Shown in pieces: positions 52,902 to 62,597 of a stretch of 64,000 nucleotides of DNA (position 1 is its first letter; every line of letters begins with the position of its first letter). This DNA is from Epithemia pelagica (Eukaryota > Bacillariophyta > Bacillariophyceae > Surirellales > Surirellaceae), in contig OX337235.1 in the NCBI GenBank assembly GCA_946965045.2, positions 1,364,001 to 1,428,000 on the forward strand, read 5' to 3'. Below the pieces are notes generated by a model, which made no database searches, had not been told where the DNA came from, and saw only the letters and a program-made list of their open reading frames with translations. Both the position numbers and the translations under genes were made by a program.

Positions 52902-55136
52902 ATGGAAGACCCTGCTTCGCCTCGTCCAGAACAGTGTGGTGATTTGATCCCTGCCTCAAGTCAGCCCATACCAGTCACACCGGAAGCCTTGTCCGTTCAG
53001 GATCCCTTGGCGGCGCCTCCTTCGACGTCCTCCTTTGTCTCGGTCACGACCAATCATCGCATTTCCACGACATCCACGGTTCAGTCTACTGCAACCAACG
53101 ACGATGACAAGTCTCCGGAGGGACATGCTTCCTCGCCAACGGCCGACCATACTGAGAATGACGCTGACCCAACGTCGTCGTCATCACCGTCCTTTTTCTC
53201 TTGCTTGTTCTCCTGCTGTGGTTGCTGTTCTGCCAGTGATGCAACTAGCGACCAACCGGGTGGTTCTCTCATGGCCTTTTGGGGTGCGGCAGCCAATTTG
53301 TGTAGTGCCACCTTGGGTGCCGGTGTGTTGAGTTTGCCTCATGCGTGTGCCCAGGCCGGATTGGTGGGAAGTGCCAGTTTGCTCGTGGCGGCCGCCTTGG
53401 CGACTGTGGCCTCGGTACAATTGTTGATTCGGGCCTGTACGCGCTATCAATTGTACACGTACGAATCCTTGACCGAAGTCCTGTATGGACCGTGGTTGCG
53501 ACGAGCGACCGAACTGTGTATCGTGTTGTTTTGTCAAGGATGTGCCGTGGCGTACCTGATTGCCGTGGCAGATATTTTGCAACAAGCCAATTTGCTCGTG
53601 CATCATTCCCGAGCAGTGAGCATGATTTTAATATGGACCTGTGTCTTGTTGCCCCTCTCCTTGTTTCGGACCATGACGGCCTTGCAAATGTCCAGTGCCG
53701 TGGGAATTGCCTCCATTGGAACCTTGGTCTTTGCCGCCATTGTACATCTCATTGACGATACCAAACATGAAGAAGAGAACCAAGACCATGATTCTTGGCG
53801 CTCCTGGAAGGATGTGACAACAGACGTTTCACAAACGCTCTCTCTGGATGAAACAGGGGCCGAATGGTTCCCCGTGTTGGCGAGCAACAACACAACACAC
53901 AACTCCACCACAACCACACACGACGTTGATTGGTCTTCCATGTTGTGGCCCAAACAGGGGTCCATTTCCATTTTGACGGCGTGTCCCATTATCTTGTTTG
54001 CCTTTTCCTGTCAAGTCAATGTCTGTGCCATTTACGAAGAACTAATTCCGCCACCACCACCACCACCATCATCCACAACCAACACGACGAATGGCAGTCG
54101 ACCGGTCCATCCCATGGATGGCAAACAACGTCGCATGGGCCAAGTCACGTGGGTAGCCGTGGCCATTTGTGCGACCCTCTATGCCTCCATTGCGTTGGCG
54201 ACCCTGGCGGACTTTGGTCGAGACGGTGTCACTCCCAATATCCTCTCGGCCTATCAACCTCCCTTGGCGGGGATTATGCAAGTGGCAGCCGCGGGTATGG
54301 TTCTGGCAGTGACCATGGCCTTTCCCCTCAACATTTTTCCGGCGCGAGTGACACTGGAGGGCATTGTTCCTCCGTCTAGCTTGTCGTTATCGTCGTCGTG
54401 TTGTGGTGGGAAACGCACTGCAGCAGTAATGGATGAAGAAACGGGGGAATCCGACCAAGACAACCATGGTTGTTGTTCTTGCTTCCGAAAACGACCGGAT
54501 AGTCGAGAAAGTCAACCCAATTCCATGCTCACTCAAGCATTGCTTTCCGACGAACATCAGCAATCGCCTCCATCAGACGATCAAGACACTGTCACCATGC
54601 CGATCATTGATGATCCCACGACGGGGCAACCAAACAACACGATCACACCCGAGAGGAGCAATGGAGAGTCCCCGGAGCAAACAAGAAGTAGGACCATCAA
54701 CCCATACCAGGATGACAATGTCGAACCACAAGAAGACGAAACTGGATTTCCATGGTGTCGGCACATTGTCTTGACGCTGGCCTTGGCAGGGAGTGCCTTG
54801 GGCATTGCTCTGATTGCCCCCGATATCTCTGTGGTCTTTCAAATTGTGGGTGGCACTGCCAGTAGCATGCTGGGATTTGTCGTGCCAGGATTGATGGGGT
54901 TGCGATTGGGACGCGACTATGTTCAAGTGGATTCCAATCTGCAGGGATCCGCCATTGTGTGTGGATCGTGGCTATTGATTTACGCTGGAAGCTTGATTGG
55001 CCTACTGACCACTGCTGTGACCATTTATCAACTCGCGGGAGGAGGGGGACCCAGTGGTGACGACGACACAACAAGTCACAACAGTACTATGAATTCATTC
55101 GCCGCTTTTCTCCTTCCCAGTTTTGACGTCTTGTAG
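52902..55136 (+). CDS. Amino acid/auxin permease (AAAP, SLC38-like)
   Basis: Intronless, 744 residues. An N-terminal Ser/Thr/Asp-rich cytosolic tail (residues 1-120) with a Cys-rich patch (FSCLFSCCGCCS) precedes the first helix. This has the family signature in SATLGAGVLSLPHACAQAG, then about ten more helices including QLLIRACTRY, YLIAVADILQQ and ILIWTCVLLPLSLFR. FAFSCQVNVCAIYEEL is a second AAAP hallmark. A loop between helices, poly-Pro (ELIPPPPPPP), and a large Ser/Asp/Glu-rich intracellular loop (residues about 490-620) interrupt the C-terminal half. Members move neutral amino acids with Na+ or H+. The substrate and membrane cannot be told. Confidence 0.86.
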   Translation: MEDPASPRPEQCGDLIPASSQPIPVTPEALSVQDPLAAPPSTSSFVSVTTNHRISTTSTVQSTATNDDDKSPEGHASSPTADHTENDADPTSSSSPSFFSCLFSCCGCCSASDATSDQPGGSLMAFWGAAANLCSATLGAGVLSLPHACAQAGLVGSASLLVAAALATVASVQLLIRACTRYQLYTYESLTEVLYGPWLRRATELCIVLFCQGCAVAYLIAVADILQQANLLVHHSRAVSMILIWTCVLLPLSLFRTMTALQMSSAVGIASIGTLVFAAIVHLIDDTKHEEENQDHDSWRSWKDVTTDVSQTLSLDETGAEWFPVLASNNTTHNSTTTTHDVDWSSMLWPKQGSISILTACPIILFAFSCQVNVCAIYEELIPPPPPPPSSTTNTTNGSRPVHPMDGKQRRMGQVTWVAVAICATLYASIALATLADFGRDGVTPNILSAYQPPLAGIMQVAAAGMVLAVTMAFPLNIFPARVTLEGIVPPSSLSLSSSCCGGKRTAAVMDEETGESDQDNHGCCSCFRKRPDSRESQPNSMLTQALLSDEHQQSPPSDDQDTVTMPIIDDPTTGQPNNTITPERSNGESPEQTRSRTINPYQDDNVEPQEDETGFPWCRHIVLTLALAGSALGIALIAPDISVVFQIVGGTASSMLGFVVPGLMGLRLGRDYVQVDSNLQGSAIVCGSWLLIYAGSLIGLLTTAVTIYQLAGGGGPSGDDDTTSHNSTMNSFAAFLLPSFDVL

Positions 55137-56019
55137 CTTTGCGGGGGAGACATTTGCCTATTGCACTGGAAGAGCTCGGCTAGTACTGTACAAGAGCAGA
55201 GAGATTTTTGATCTCGTCGACTCTTTTCAGAACGACCTCTTGCCGGAATCGGCAGAGAGATGATAAACTTTATGTTGGGGGCACCATTGTGCCAATAGTA
55301 AAGAAAATAGAAATCTGGTTCCAATAGAGATGTGAACAAAGTCTACTAGGGCGTGGAACTGAGCTACACGAGTGTAGTTGGAACCTTTCTACTTCAGCAA
55401 GAGTAAGCTGTCATCTTTCCTAGAAACTTATTATCGACACAGCTCCTTCCTCCATTGGATCATCAACCTTTTGCCAACGGTGGAGAGGACACTTTTCGCC
55501 ATTGCTAACATGTGTTCTATGTTCTATTACTCGCCTACAACATCCTGAGCTATGTGCTCGATACTGTACAGAATAGCTACCTACTATGTGCTCTATCGTA
55601 TTACTCCGATTATAAAAATATCAAAACGGACAAAATTCTCTCTGTGCAGTCTTTTTGAATGAATGAGACACTCTAATCATAAGGTTAGAAGTACGTCTAT
55701 AGCGATTTTTGTACAGCCGGAACAGCACCATTGTGTTTTTTACTTTTGTTTTTTCCATTTCTCCTCGCTTTCTTACCAGATACCGGAACCGGATCATGTC
55801 AGCCAATCTGTGATCTATTTCCTTCTTGGCTGTCTTCTCGTTCCAGTCTACCCTTGACTCTTTTACTTGCATTGCCTTGTGTTGGTGTTGAGATTGGAGG
55901 GATCATCAGGTGCTTTCGCGGCGAAAAAGCAGAATAGATTCTGACGTGTCTCGTGCCATTGAATGTGTACAAGATTCTTGCCAATGGGGAGACTATAGAG
56001 GCCGAGGAAAAGTGAAAGG
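55137..56019. other. Intergenic, about 0.9 kb, no gene recognised
   Basis: 3' flank of the transporter and promoter of the ATPase gene, both plus strand. AT-rich, no domain-bearing frame. Confidence 0.45.
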
Positions 56020-59000
56020 ATGATGGCATCGTCAGAACACAAAGAAAGCAGCGAAAGCTGTGAGCAGCAGTCGAGAGATGGTGGAGAAAGCGTAGTCAGA
56101 GTGTCGTCCTCGAAACCACTTCATCTTGTCAACCTGGAGTCTACCGCCAAGATATTTCCAGTTGGTACTCAGATGTATGGTAGACAAAAGGAAAAACAGA
56201 GTCTCTTAGATTGTTGGGAAAGGTGTCGTCGAACAAATTGTCAAGAGATTGTGGTGATTTCTGGGAGTCCAGGAGCAGGCAAATCGACTTTGGCAGACTC
56301 GCTCCGCCCAGTCGTGAACAAAGAGAGGCCAAGGGTATTCTTTTTGTCAGGAAAGTTTTCGGAAGTTCATCATCACCGAAAGGGACCCTTTGAAGTATTC
56401 GTGTCTGCCTTCTCGGGTTATGTGAACCAATTACTTGATTCAGGGGACCGAGAATTGATTGCAAAGTGTGGAGCTGATGTTCTAAGAGCTGTCAAGAACG
56501 ACAAGCACAGCTTAGTTCATATGATTCCGGCATTTGACCAGCTTTTCCGTGCCACGCATGACTACAAGCAGTCGAAACGTTTTACCCAAGCTTCAGGCCT
56601 TGGAGAAAAGTATCTCGGGACTGAGATGGCGAATCGACTTGGCAATACATTTTCAAATGCTGTAGCTGCGATATGTTCCCACACCCCACTTGTTCTCTTC
56701 TTGGATGACATTCAATGGGCGGATATCCCAAGTTTGGAAGTCATGAGAAGCCTATTGCAGTTCGACCAAAGTATGGCACTCCTTATTGTTACTACGGTTC
56801 GTTCTGACCCATCGAATACAGTATTGAAGGACGATGCATTTCCGCTACAACACGACAAGTCGAACAGTTCGCTGCTCGTTTCTCCCAGGTTTCATTCAGT
56901 CTTGGAGGAGATCGAACAGGATGAATCCATTCGTGCAACTTTCATTGACCTCTCGAATCTCACTTTGGCAAACATTGAAATGTTTCTTGCTGACGTTCTC
57001 GAGCGAGAGCCGGCGGATGTTCGACAGTTGGCCGAAATCGCTCTTCTTCACACACAAGGCAACATCTTCTTCTTGCTCCAGTTTCTACGTCTTCTCATCG
57101 AACAGCTGATAATTGAACGCATTGATAGCAAATGGGTATGGGAAGATTCATCTTTGCGTTCTGAGGTTGGTGAGAAAGATTCGATTTTGGATCTTGTGGG
57201 TCGCTCAATTCTGTCTCTACCTGCTCCAGTCCAAGAGACCCTTAAAATCGCAAGCTGTCTTGGTCACGAGATTGATGCCTCGGCGCTTGATCGAGTTTTG
57301 CAAACACCTGTAGAGCCTCTATTGAAGCAGGCCTACAACGAGGGCTTACTGGTATTTTCGATACAATCGGGTGGATACCGATTCTCCCATGATTTAATTC
57401 GGCATGTTGTGTTTGATTTGATTCCAGAGAAGGATATCGCTGCACTGAATCTAAAAATTGGGCGTCGTCTTCTGCGAAGCTCATCACCACAGGCAGTAGA
57501 AGAAAATATCATGATGATTGTATCATTATTGAATGCTGGCGCGGATCAAGTTGTCGATCAGCGTGAACGGTACAAAGTGGCGGAGCTCAACCTTCGCGCG
57601 GCCAAGAAGGCCTCATTGGTTCCTTCGTTCCCTGACGCAGCTCGGTATTTACGCAAAGGGATTCAGTTTCTGGGTGATGACTGCTGGAATCTCCACTATG
57701 AGCTCGCATTGGACCTCTACAGCTACTGTGCAGAGGTTGAGACGGCCAACGCAAATTTTGAAGTTGTTACACATTCCATAAATGAAGTGGTCCTTCACGG
57801 GGCTTCTTTGAATGACAAAATCAAGGCTTACTTCGCTTTGTTAAAGTCCATGGAAGTGCAAGATGACTTGAATGAGGCGACAGCTGTGTGTATTGTTGTT
57901 CTTGCCCAGCTAGGTGAACGCTTCCCCTCACGCGTTTCCAAATGGGCGGTCGTACGAGAATTTGTTCGAACCCGGTCGTTGCTTCGAGGAAAATCTGACG
58001 AAACAATATTGGCTCTCCCTTCCATGACAGATCTTCGGAAGAAACAAGCATCGGAATTCCTTTCCATGGGTTTTATGCTCGGTTGGCGCTCTAGATCTCC
58101 AATATCTGTTTTATTTGCATTTCGATCGGTGCGACTTTCCGTTCGCTATGGAATCAATGCATACTCAGCCCTTGCCTTTGCATTGTATGCCTCAACCCTT
58201 TGTGGACTGCACATCAACCATCGAGAGGGATACCGCTTCGGGAAGGTTGCGTCAAAGATATCAGAGAAATACCACTGTCCCAGAGTTGCGTCCATGACAA
58301 ACCTCATACTTGGAAACTCAGTTGTCCCTTGGACGCGTCCAGTCGAACATGGGTTTCAGAACCTCATGTATGCCTCTCAAGTTGCACTGGACACTGGTTA
58401 CGTTGCCTCGTCAGCGCAGGCTCGTACGTCAATAAACGTGCTAATGCATGTCACTGGAAAGAAACTGGTTCTCATAAGAAAAAACGTGAAAGAAGCTTTG
58501 AAATTTGCACGCTTACACAGACAGCGAGTAAGCGAGTTGTCAAATTCCGTTATACTGCAAATGGTTCACTGCTATGATGGCACGGCCGATAGTCCCTGTC
58601 ATCTGACGGGAACTGCAATAAATTTTGAGCAAAGTCTATTGAAAGGTGTCGAATCAAGCAATAAAATGGTTGTGATGCTTCTATACTACTTTTCCATGGA
58701 ACTGTCGTATGTTCATGATGATTTGTCGGAGGCAGATAGAATGGCGCAGTGCTGCATGAAGCTTTTTCACAAAGCACCATCACACAGTCTAGCGTCGACG
58801 TTGGTCGAGTTCATGAATTCCATGATTGCAGTTGCCTTGTGTCGAGCTGGTACGCGTCGTGCTCAGAATTTGCGAATGGCAAAAAGCCATTTCAAGTCTC
58901 TTTCAGCGTACTCGAAAGATTGTCCCGATAATTTTCTGCATATGAAACTGGCTCTGGAAGCAGAACTGGAGAGTTTGCGGAGTAACCCAAAGAAACGAGA

Positions 59001-59289
59001 AACCATCTGCGGGCTCTATGCTGAAGCCTTTCAGTATACCAAGAAGCAAGAGAATTTCTTCTTGAGCGCACTAATACGCGAAAAATGGGGAGACTATCTT
59101 GAAACACAGGGAGAACGGAAAAATGCCTTTTATCAATGGAACAAGTCGGCCGACTTATACGGAGAATGGGGTGCTGTGGTCAAGTGCCAAAAACTTCGGG
59201 AAAAGGTTGATGGTGAGGTTCTTTCAGGAGTTTTGTCATCCAATACCGACAAGGTCTCGGGTTTGTCACCGGAACCATGCTTCGGGTAA
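56020..59289 (+). CDS. STAND-type ATPase with helical-repeat C-terminus
   Basis: Intronless, 1089 residues. It begins with a Ser-rich stretch and the ATPase-preceding motif MYGRQKEKQSLLDCWE. Walker A is SGSPGAGKST (about residues 81-90) and Walker B LVLFLDDIQWAD (about 224-235), followed by TTVRSDP, a sensor-like strand. The C-terminal 600 residues are helical and TPR-like (repeats of ALKFARLH, EADRMAQCCMKLFHKAPSH, YAEAFQYTKKQENFFL). This layout (AAA_16/NACHT-like NTPase plus helical repeats) is found in diatom and bacterial signalling ATPases linked to kinases or cyclases. No kinase, cyclase or response domain follows here, so it could be a stand-alone regulator. Function not established. 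Confidence 0.78.
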   Translation: MMASSEHKESSESCEQQSRDGGESVVRVSSSKPLHLVNLESTAKIFPVGTQMYGRQKEKQSLLDCWERCRRTNCQEIVVISGSPGAGKSTLADSLRPVVNKERPRVFFLSGKFSEVHHHRKGPFEVFVSAFSGYVNQLLDSGDRELIAKCGADVLRAVKNDKHSLVHMIPAFDQLFRATHDYKQSKRFTQASGLGEKYLGTEMANRLGNTFSNAVAAICSHTPLVLFLDDIQWADIPSLEVMRSLLQFDQSMALLIVTTVRSDPSNTVLKDDAFPLQHDKSNSSLLVSPRFHSVLEEIEQDESIRATFIDLSNLTLANIEMFLADVLEREPADVRQLAEIALLHTQGNIFFLLQFLRLLIEQLIIERIDSKWVWEDSSLRSEVGEKDSILDLVGRSILSLPAPVQETLKIASCLGHEIDASALDRVLQTPVEPLLKQAYNEGLLVFSIQSGGYRFSHDLIRHVVFDLIPEKDIAALNLKIGRRLLRSSSPQAVEENIMMIVSLLNAGADQVVDQRERYKVAELNLRAAKKASLVPSFPDAARYLRKGIQFLGDDCWNLHYELALDLYSYCAEVETANANFEVVTHSINEVVLHGASLNDKIKAYFALLKSMEVQDDLNEATAVCIVVLAQLGERFPSRVSKWAVVREFVRTRSLLRGKSDETILALPSMTDLRKKQASEFLSMGFMLGWRSRSPISVLFAFRSVRLSVRYGINAYSALAFALYASTLCGLHINHREGYRFGKVASKISEKYHCPRVASMTNLILGNSVVPWTRPVEHGFQNLMYASQVALDTGYVASSAQARTSINVLMHVTGKKLVLIRKNVKEALKFARLHRQRVSELSNSVILQMVHCYDGTADSPCHLTGTAINFEQSLLKGVESSNKMVVMLLYYFSMELSYVHDDLSEADRMAQCCMKLFHKAPSHSLASTLVEFMNSMIAVALCRAGTRRAQNLRMAKSHFKSLSAYSKDCPDNFLHMKLALEAELESLRSNPKKRETICGLYAEAFQYTKKQENFFLSALIREKWGDYLETQGERKNAFYQWNKSADLYGEWGAVVKCQKLREKVDGEVLSGVLSSNTDKVSGLSPEPCFG

Positions 59290-59764
59290 CAATGCGGGCT
59301 CAGCTTTCTCCATACAAAATATCAACCGAGAGTACCGCAAATTTGTAATTCTATGTAACTTGAATATGTTTGATAGAGTAATCTATTACGTACGACATGA
59401 CCGTCCATTTATCTTATCGTACCCGGAATTGTTGGTGGATCCCCTGTTACCACACAACTTTTTCCCCTTCTGCAAAACAATACAAAGAGTTCTTGTCCAT
59501 TGACCGTCTCGTAGGTGAGTACCTTCACCCGTTTTTTACCTTACTGCCTGACAAGTTTGAAGCCGCAACACGGACAGAATCGACATTCAATTAGCGTTCA
59601 ATTGTGGTCATGGTTTCTACAAACAGTTCCGACTCCGAAGTATGGTGACCACTTGTCGGCCACCCGATGAGCGATTCTTTACAAGAATGCCACCTCTGTC
59701 TTCTTGCAATCCGCTCAAATTGTCTGTAAAACGGACACCAACGTTGGAAAGAAAGTAGGATTTC
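59290..59764. other. Intergenic, no gene recognised
   Basis: Convergent gap between the ATPase and the RGG protein. Confidence 0.45.
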
Positions 59765-61720
59765 TCAGAGCAGTCCATGTGGACCAGAACTGCTACTTGT
59801 CGTCGTGTTGGTGCCTCCTCCAATTTCAATATGTGTCGCGTGCGCCTTGGCGTTGCTATTGCTTTTGGAATGTCTTCCGCCACCGCCACCACGAGAGTGT
59901 CGACCACCACCTCCTCTTCCTCGTCCCCGATGAGAGTCTCGTCCTCGTCCACCTCTTCCTCCTCCTCCTCCACGTCGTCGTCCACGTCCACGTCCTCCTC
60001 CCTGAGACGCTGTACTTTTACTGCCAGCACTGGTCCGCGACATTTGTTCTTCTTCTTCGTCGTCATCAACCTCCTCCACATGATTATTATTGCTGTCAGT
60101 TTTCTGGTCCTTTGCTGGTTCATTGGAATTGGACCGTTCCTCCTTTGACTGGTGGTCAGCCTCGCTGGGTTTCTCCTGCGATTGCGATTCCGACTCGGCA
60201 GGTTTTCTCCAACTTTTATTATTATTAGCTTGGTTGTCCTTATTGCGACCCGCATCCCCCCGGCCTCTTCCTCCGTCACCTCTTCCTCCTCGACCGCCTC
60301 GGCCTCGACCATGGTCGTGATGGTTGTGTGGGTCTCCTTTCCGACCCTGTTTCATGGGTCGTCCTGCTGCTCCTCCTCCCGACGATGTGCCCGGAGACGA
60401 GATGCGAACACTTCCATCCGGCAATCGTTCAATTTTGGGAGGACCACCACTACTACTACTACTCATCTTGCTACTGCTGCTGTGGTGATTGGTGTGGTCG
60501 GTGGAGGTACTGGCCAATGCCGAAACGGCCGATTCCAAGGAGGATGGTGTATGCTCGACACGATATTCCACGGTCGTTCCCTCTTCGGTCGTAATCACAT
60601 GTGTAGTGGTGGTAGCCGCATTGGTGGTGGGTGTACTTTGGGCCACGGTTTTGGTGGGTTTGGTGGTGACCGGGGTCGTCGGTTCGGTGGTGCTGGTATC
60701 GTGGGTGGTCCCCGTCGACGACGGCAAGTGTGGGACAAAATTGGCATCTCGTTTCATGATTTGGGGTCGATCCATTCGTGGTTTGTGGGAACTCGTAGTA
60801 GTAGGAGAATGAGGAGACGATCGAGAGGGTGGTGGTGCCATGCCACGACGCCAATTGTCACTGTTGGCTCCGACCGTCGTTCGATGCTGCTGCTGCTGTG
60901 GTGGTCCACCACCCGCACTACTACTCTTACTACCACTCCGTTGCGATGCTTCTTCGTCGTTGTTGTCATCGTCCTGGCTTGTCATGGCTGGCGGCACACT
61001 GGACTGGGACGATTCGTTGTGGGAGACCACCAAATCTTTGAGTGCCTTCATTTGTGAGGCTCGTCGTTGCTTGGCTTGCTGTGCTTGTTCCTCTTGGGCC
61101 TGTTCTCGTCGTTGTCGTTCCGTCGCTTCCTGTTGTTCTTGCTTGGCTCTGCGATTGGCCATCCATTGCGATCCATCGACCGCCGTGTTGTTGTTATGAT
61201 TATTGTTATTGTTGGAAGGGTGGTGGCTTGTGGGACGGGGACCCACCAAGGTTGACGCTTGTTTGGCCGCCTGTTTCCAATCGTGGGGTGGTGGTCCACG
61301 CATCGAGGAGGAGCCGCCAGGATGAGTTCCTCCACCACCACCACCCACGACAATGCGATAATTGCCACCTCCCGATCCATGCATTTTTCGTGACGACGAC
61401 ATGGTGGGTCCTCCTCGTCCTCCACGACCCTGTGATTCATAGTTGTTGTAGCGTCCACCGCCTCGATGGCCACCACCACCCCGACCCGAAGGATGATGAT
61501 GTGGTGGTTGTTGCTGTCCTCGGTTTGAAAATGTGTACCGTTCTTCGGTTCCACCACTGCCTCGACCGGACAGGACGACCTGTTGTACTTGTTGTGCCGT
61601 AATCACCACAGCATCATCATCATCCTGGTTTTGATTGTGTTGCTGTTGTTGTTGTTGTGCTTGAGAGGTATCCCCTTCTTCGTCCGACGACGAATCGTCA
61701 CCCCATCCACGATCGGCCAT
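59765..61720 (-). CDS. RGG-box, low-complexity RNA-binding-type protein
   Basis: Intronless, 651 residues from ATG 61720 (MADRGWGDDSSSDEE); the frame is open to 61879 but that part contains no better start. The whole chain is disordered: a poly-Gln run, two N-terminal RGG clusters (GRGGGGHRGGGRYNNY, GRGGRGG), a helical charged stretch (KQEQQEATERQRREQAQEEQ), a Thr-rich region, and a C-terminal RGG/RGRG block (GRGRGRRRGG). It ends with a short Ser/Thr tail. RGG boxes bind RNA and are methylated on Arg. The motif order resembles RNA-granule proteins but no folded domain is present. The antisense frames of more than 100 codons here are mirrors of this composition, not genes. Confidence 0.72.
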   Translation of the reverse strand: MADRGWGDDSSSDEEGDTSQAQQQQQQHNQNQDDDDAVVITAQQVQQVVLSGRGSGGTEERYTFSNRGQQQPPHHHPSGRGGGGHRGGGRYNNYESQGRGGRGGPTMSSSRKMHGSGGGNYRIVVGGGGGGTHPGGSSSMRGPPPHDWKQAAKQASTLVGPRPTSHHPSNNNNNHNNNTAVDGSQWMANRRAKQEQQEATERQRREQAQEEQAQQAKQRRASQMKALKDLVVSHNESSQSSVPPAMTSQDDDNNDEEASQRSGSKSSSAGGGPPQQQQHRTTVGANSDNWRRGMAPPPSRSSPHSPTTTSSHKPRMDRPQIMKRDANFVPHLPSSTGTTHDTSTTEPTTPVTTKPTKTVAQSTPTTNAATTTTHVITTEEGTTVEYRVEHTPSSLESAVSALASTSTDHTNHHSSSSKMSSSSSGGPPKIERLPDGSVRISSPGTSSGGGAAGRPMKQGRKGDPHNHHDHGRGRGGRGGRGDGGRGRGDAGRNKDNQANNNKSWRKPAESESQSQEKPSEADHQSKEERSNSNEPAKDQKTDSNNNHVEEVDDDEEEEQMSRTSAGSKSTASQGGGRGRGRRRGGGGGRGGRGRDSHRGRGRGGGGRHSRGGGGGRHSKSNSNAKAHATHIEIGGGTNTTTSSSSGPHGLL

Positions 61721-62597
61721 GATACGCCAAACCTCGGTGGTTGTGTGTGTTGGTTTTGTTGTTGTTCTATGTGTTTGTGTCGATTGGTTTGTTATACCAC
61801 CACAAACCAGATGGTGCAGATTTGAGGGAAAGATACACACCCCCTGGTTTCCGTTGGATAGTGGAACCCGCTGTCTCAATCAAATCTAGAGAATGTGTCC
61901 TTTCTCGCAGAGAGCGTCGTGACCCTGGGTTCTGCGAACTCTTGTCAACACTCTGGCTGGTCTCTCTCTCTCTCTATCTCTTGTATTCGTCGTCTTCGGA
62001 TAGAACGTGTGTGCAGAGGGTTTGCTTGGTTCCCTGACCTCTTTTTCCCTTCTGATAGTGGTGTCAAGTCTCTTCAACAAAAGAACAAAAAACGCCGCCC
62101 GCACCATGTTGGAAGGGAAGTTTGGAGAGAGGGTATAAACAAAGATTTAGGGCTGGACAGGGTTTCCTAACAACTGTCGTCTATAACACTACGTTTCTCC
62201 AACTCTCCGTCCCTCCATCCGTTGTGGCTCGTCGGTCGTCCGACAAAGATCCAGTCAGTACTGCGTACGACAAACCGGGCTGGCGGACGGACCATCGCGT
62301 CACGCACCTTCAAACTTCAAACCTGCCACACCAAGATTCTTCGCGGCCATGGACGAGGACACCCTGAAATAAGGTACAGAAAGAAGAAGCAACAATAATT
62401 GTTTTGCCTTTGGTGTGTTTGGAAGACGCCCAAGGAGCAAACGTGTCATCACCATCTCAAGGACGTCTGGTTCTCTTGCCTCCGAGAAAGACTACTCCAA
62501 TCTCAACCTTTTTCGGAAGACGTGCACACAACCCAAACCACACGACAACCCTCTGTCATTCCAAGCAGTCTCTAGTCTATTGCACGACACTATTACC
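61721..62597. promoter_or_regulatory. Divergent region with CT repeat
   Basis: Between the RGG protein and tryptophanyl-tRNA synthetase. A TCTCTCTCTCTCTATCTC tract lies near 61962-61980. No gene is seen. Confidence 0.4.

Noticed and set aside
60152-61057. 301-codon plus-strand frame opposite the RGG gene
   Set aside because: Composition mirrors the antisense of RGG/Thr-rich codons; no signal or domain, and the minus-strand reading has coherent RGG blocks.
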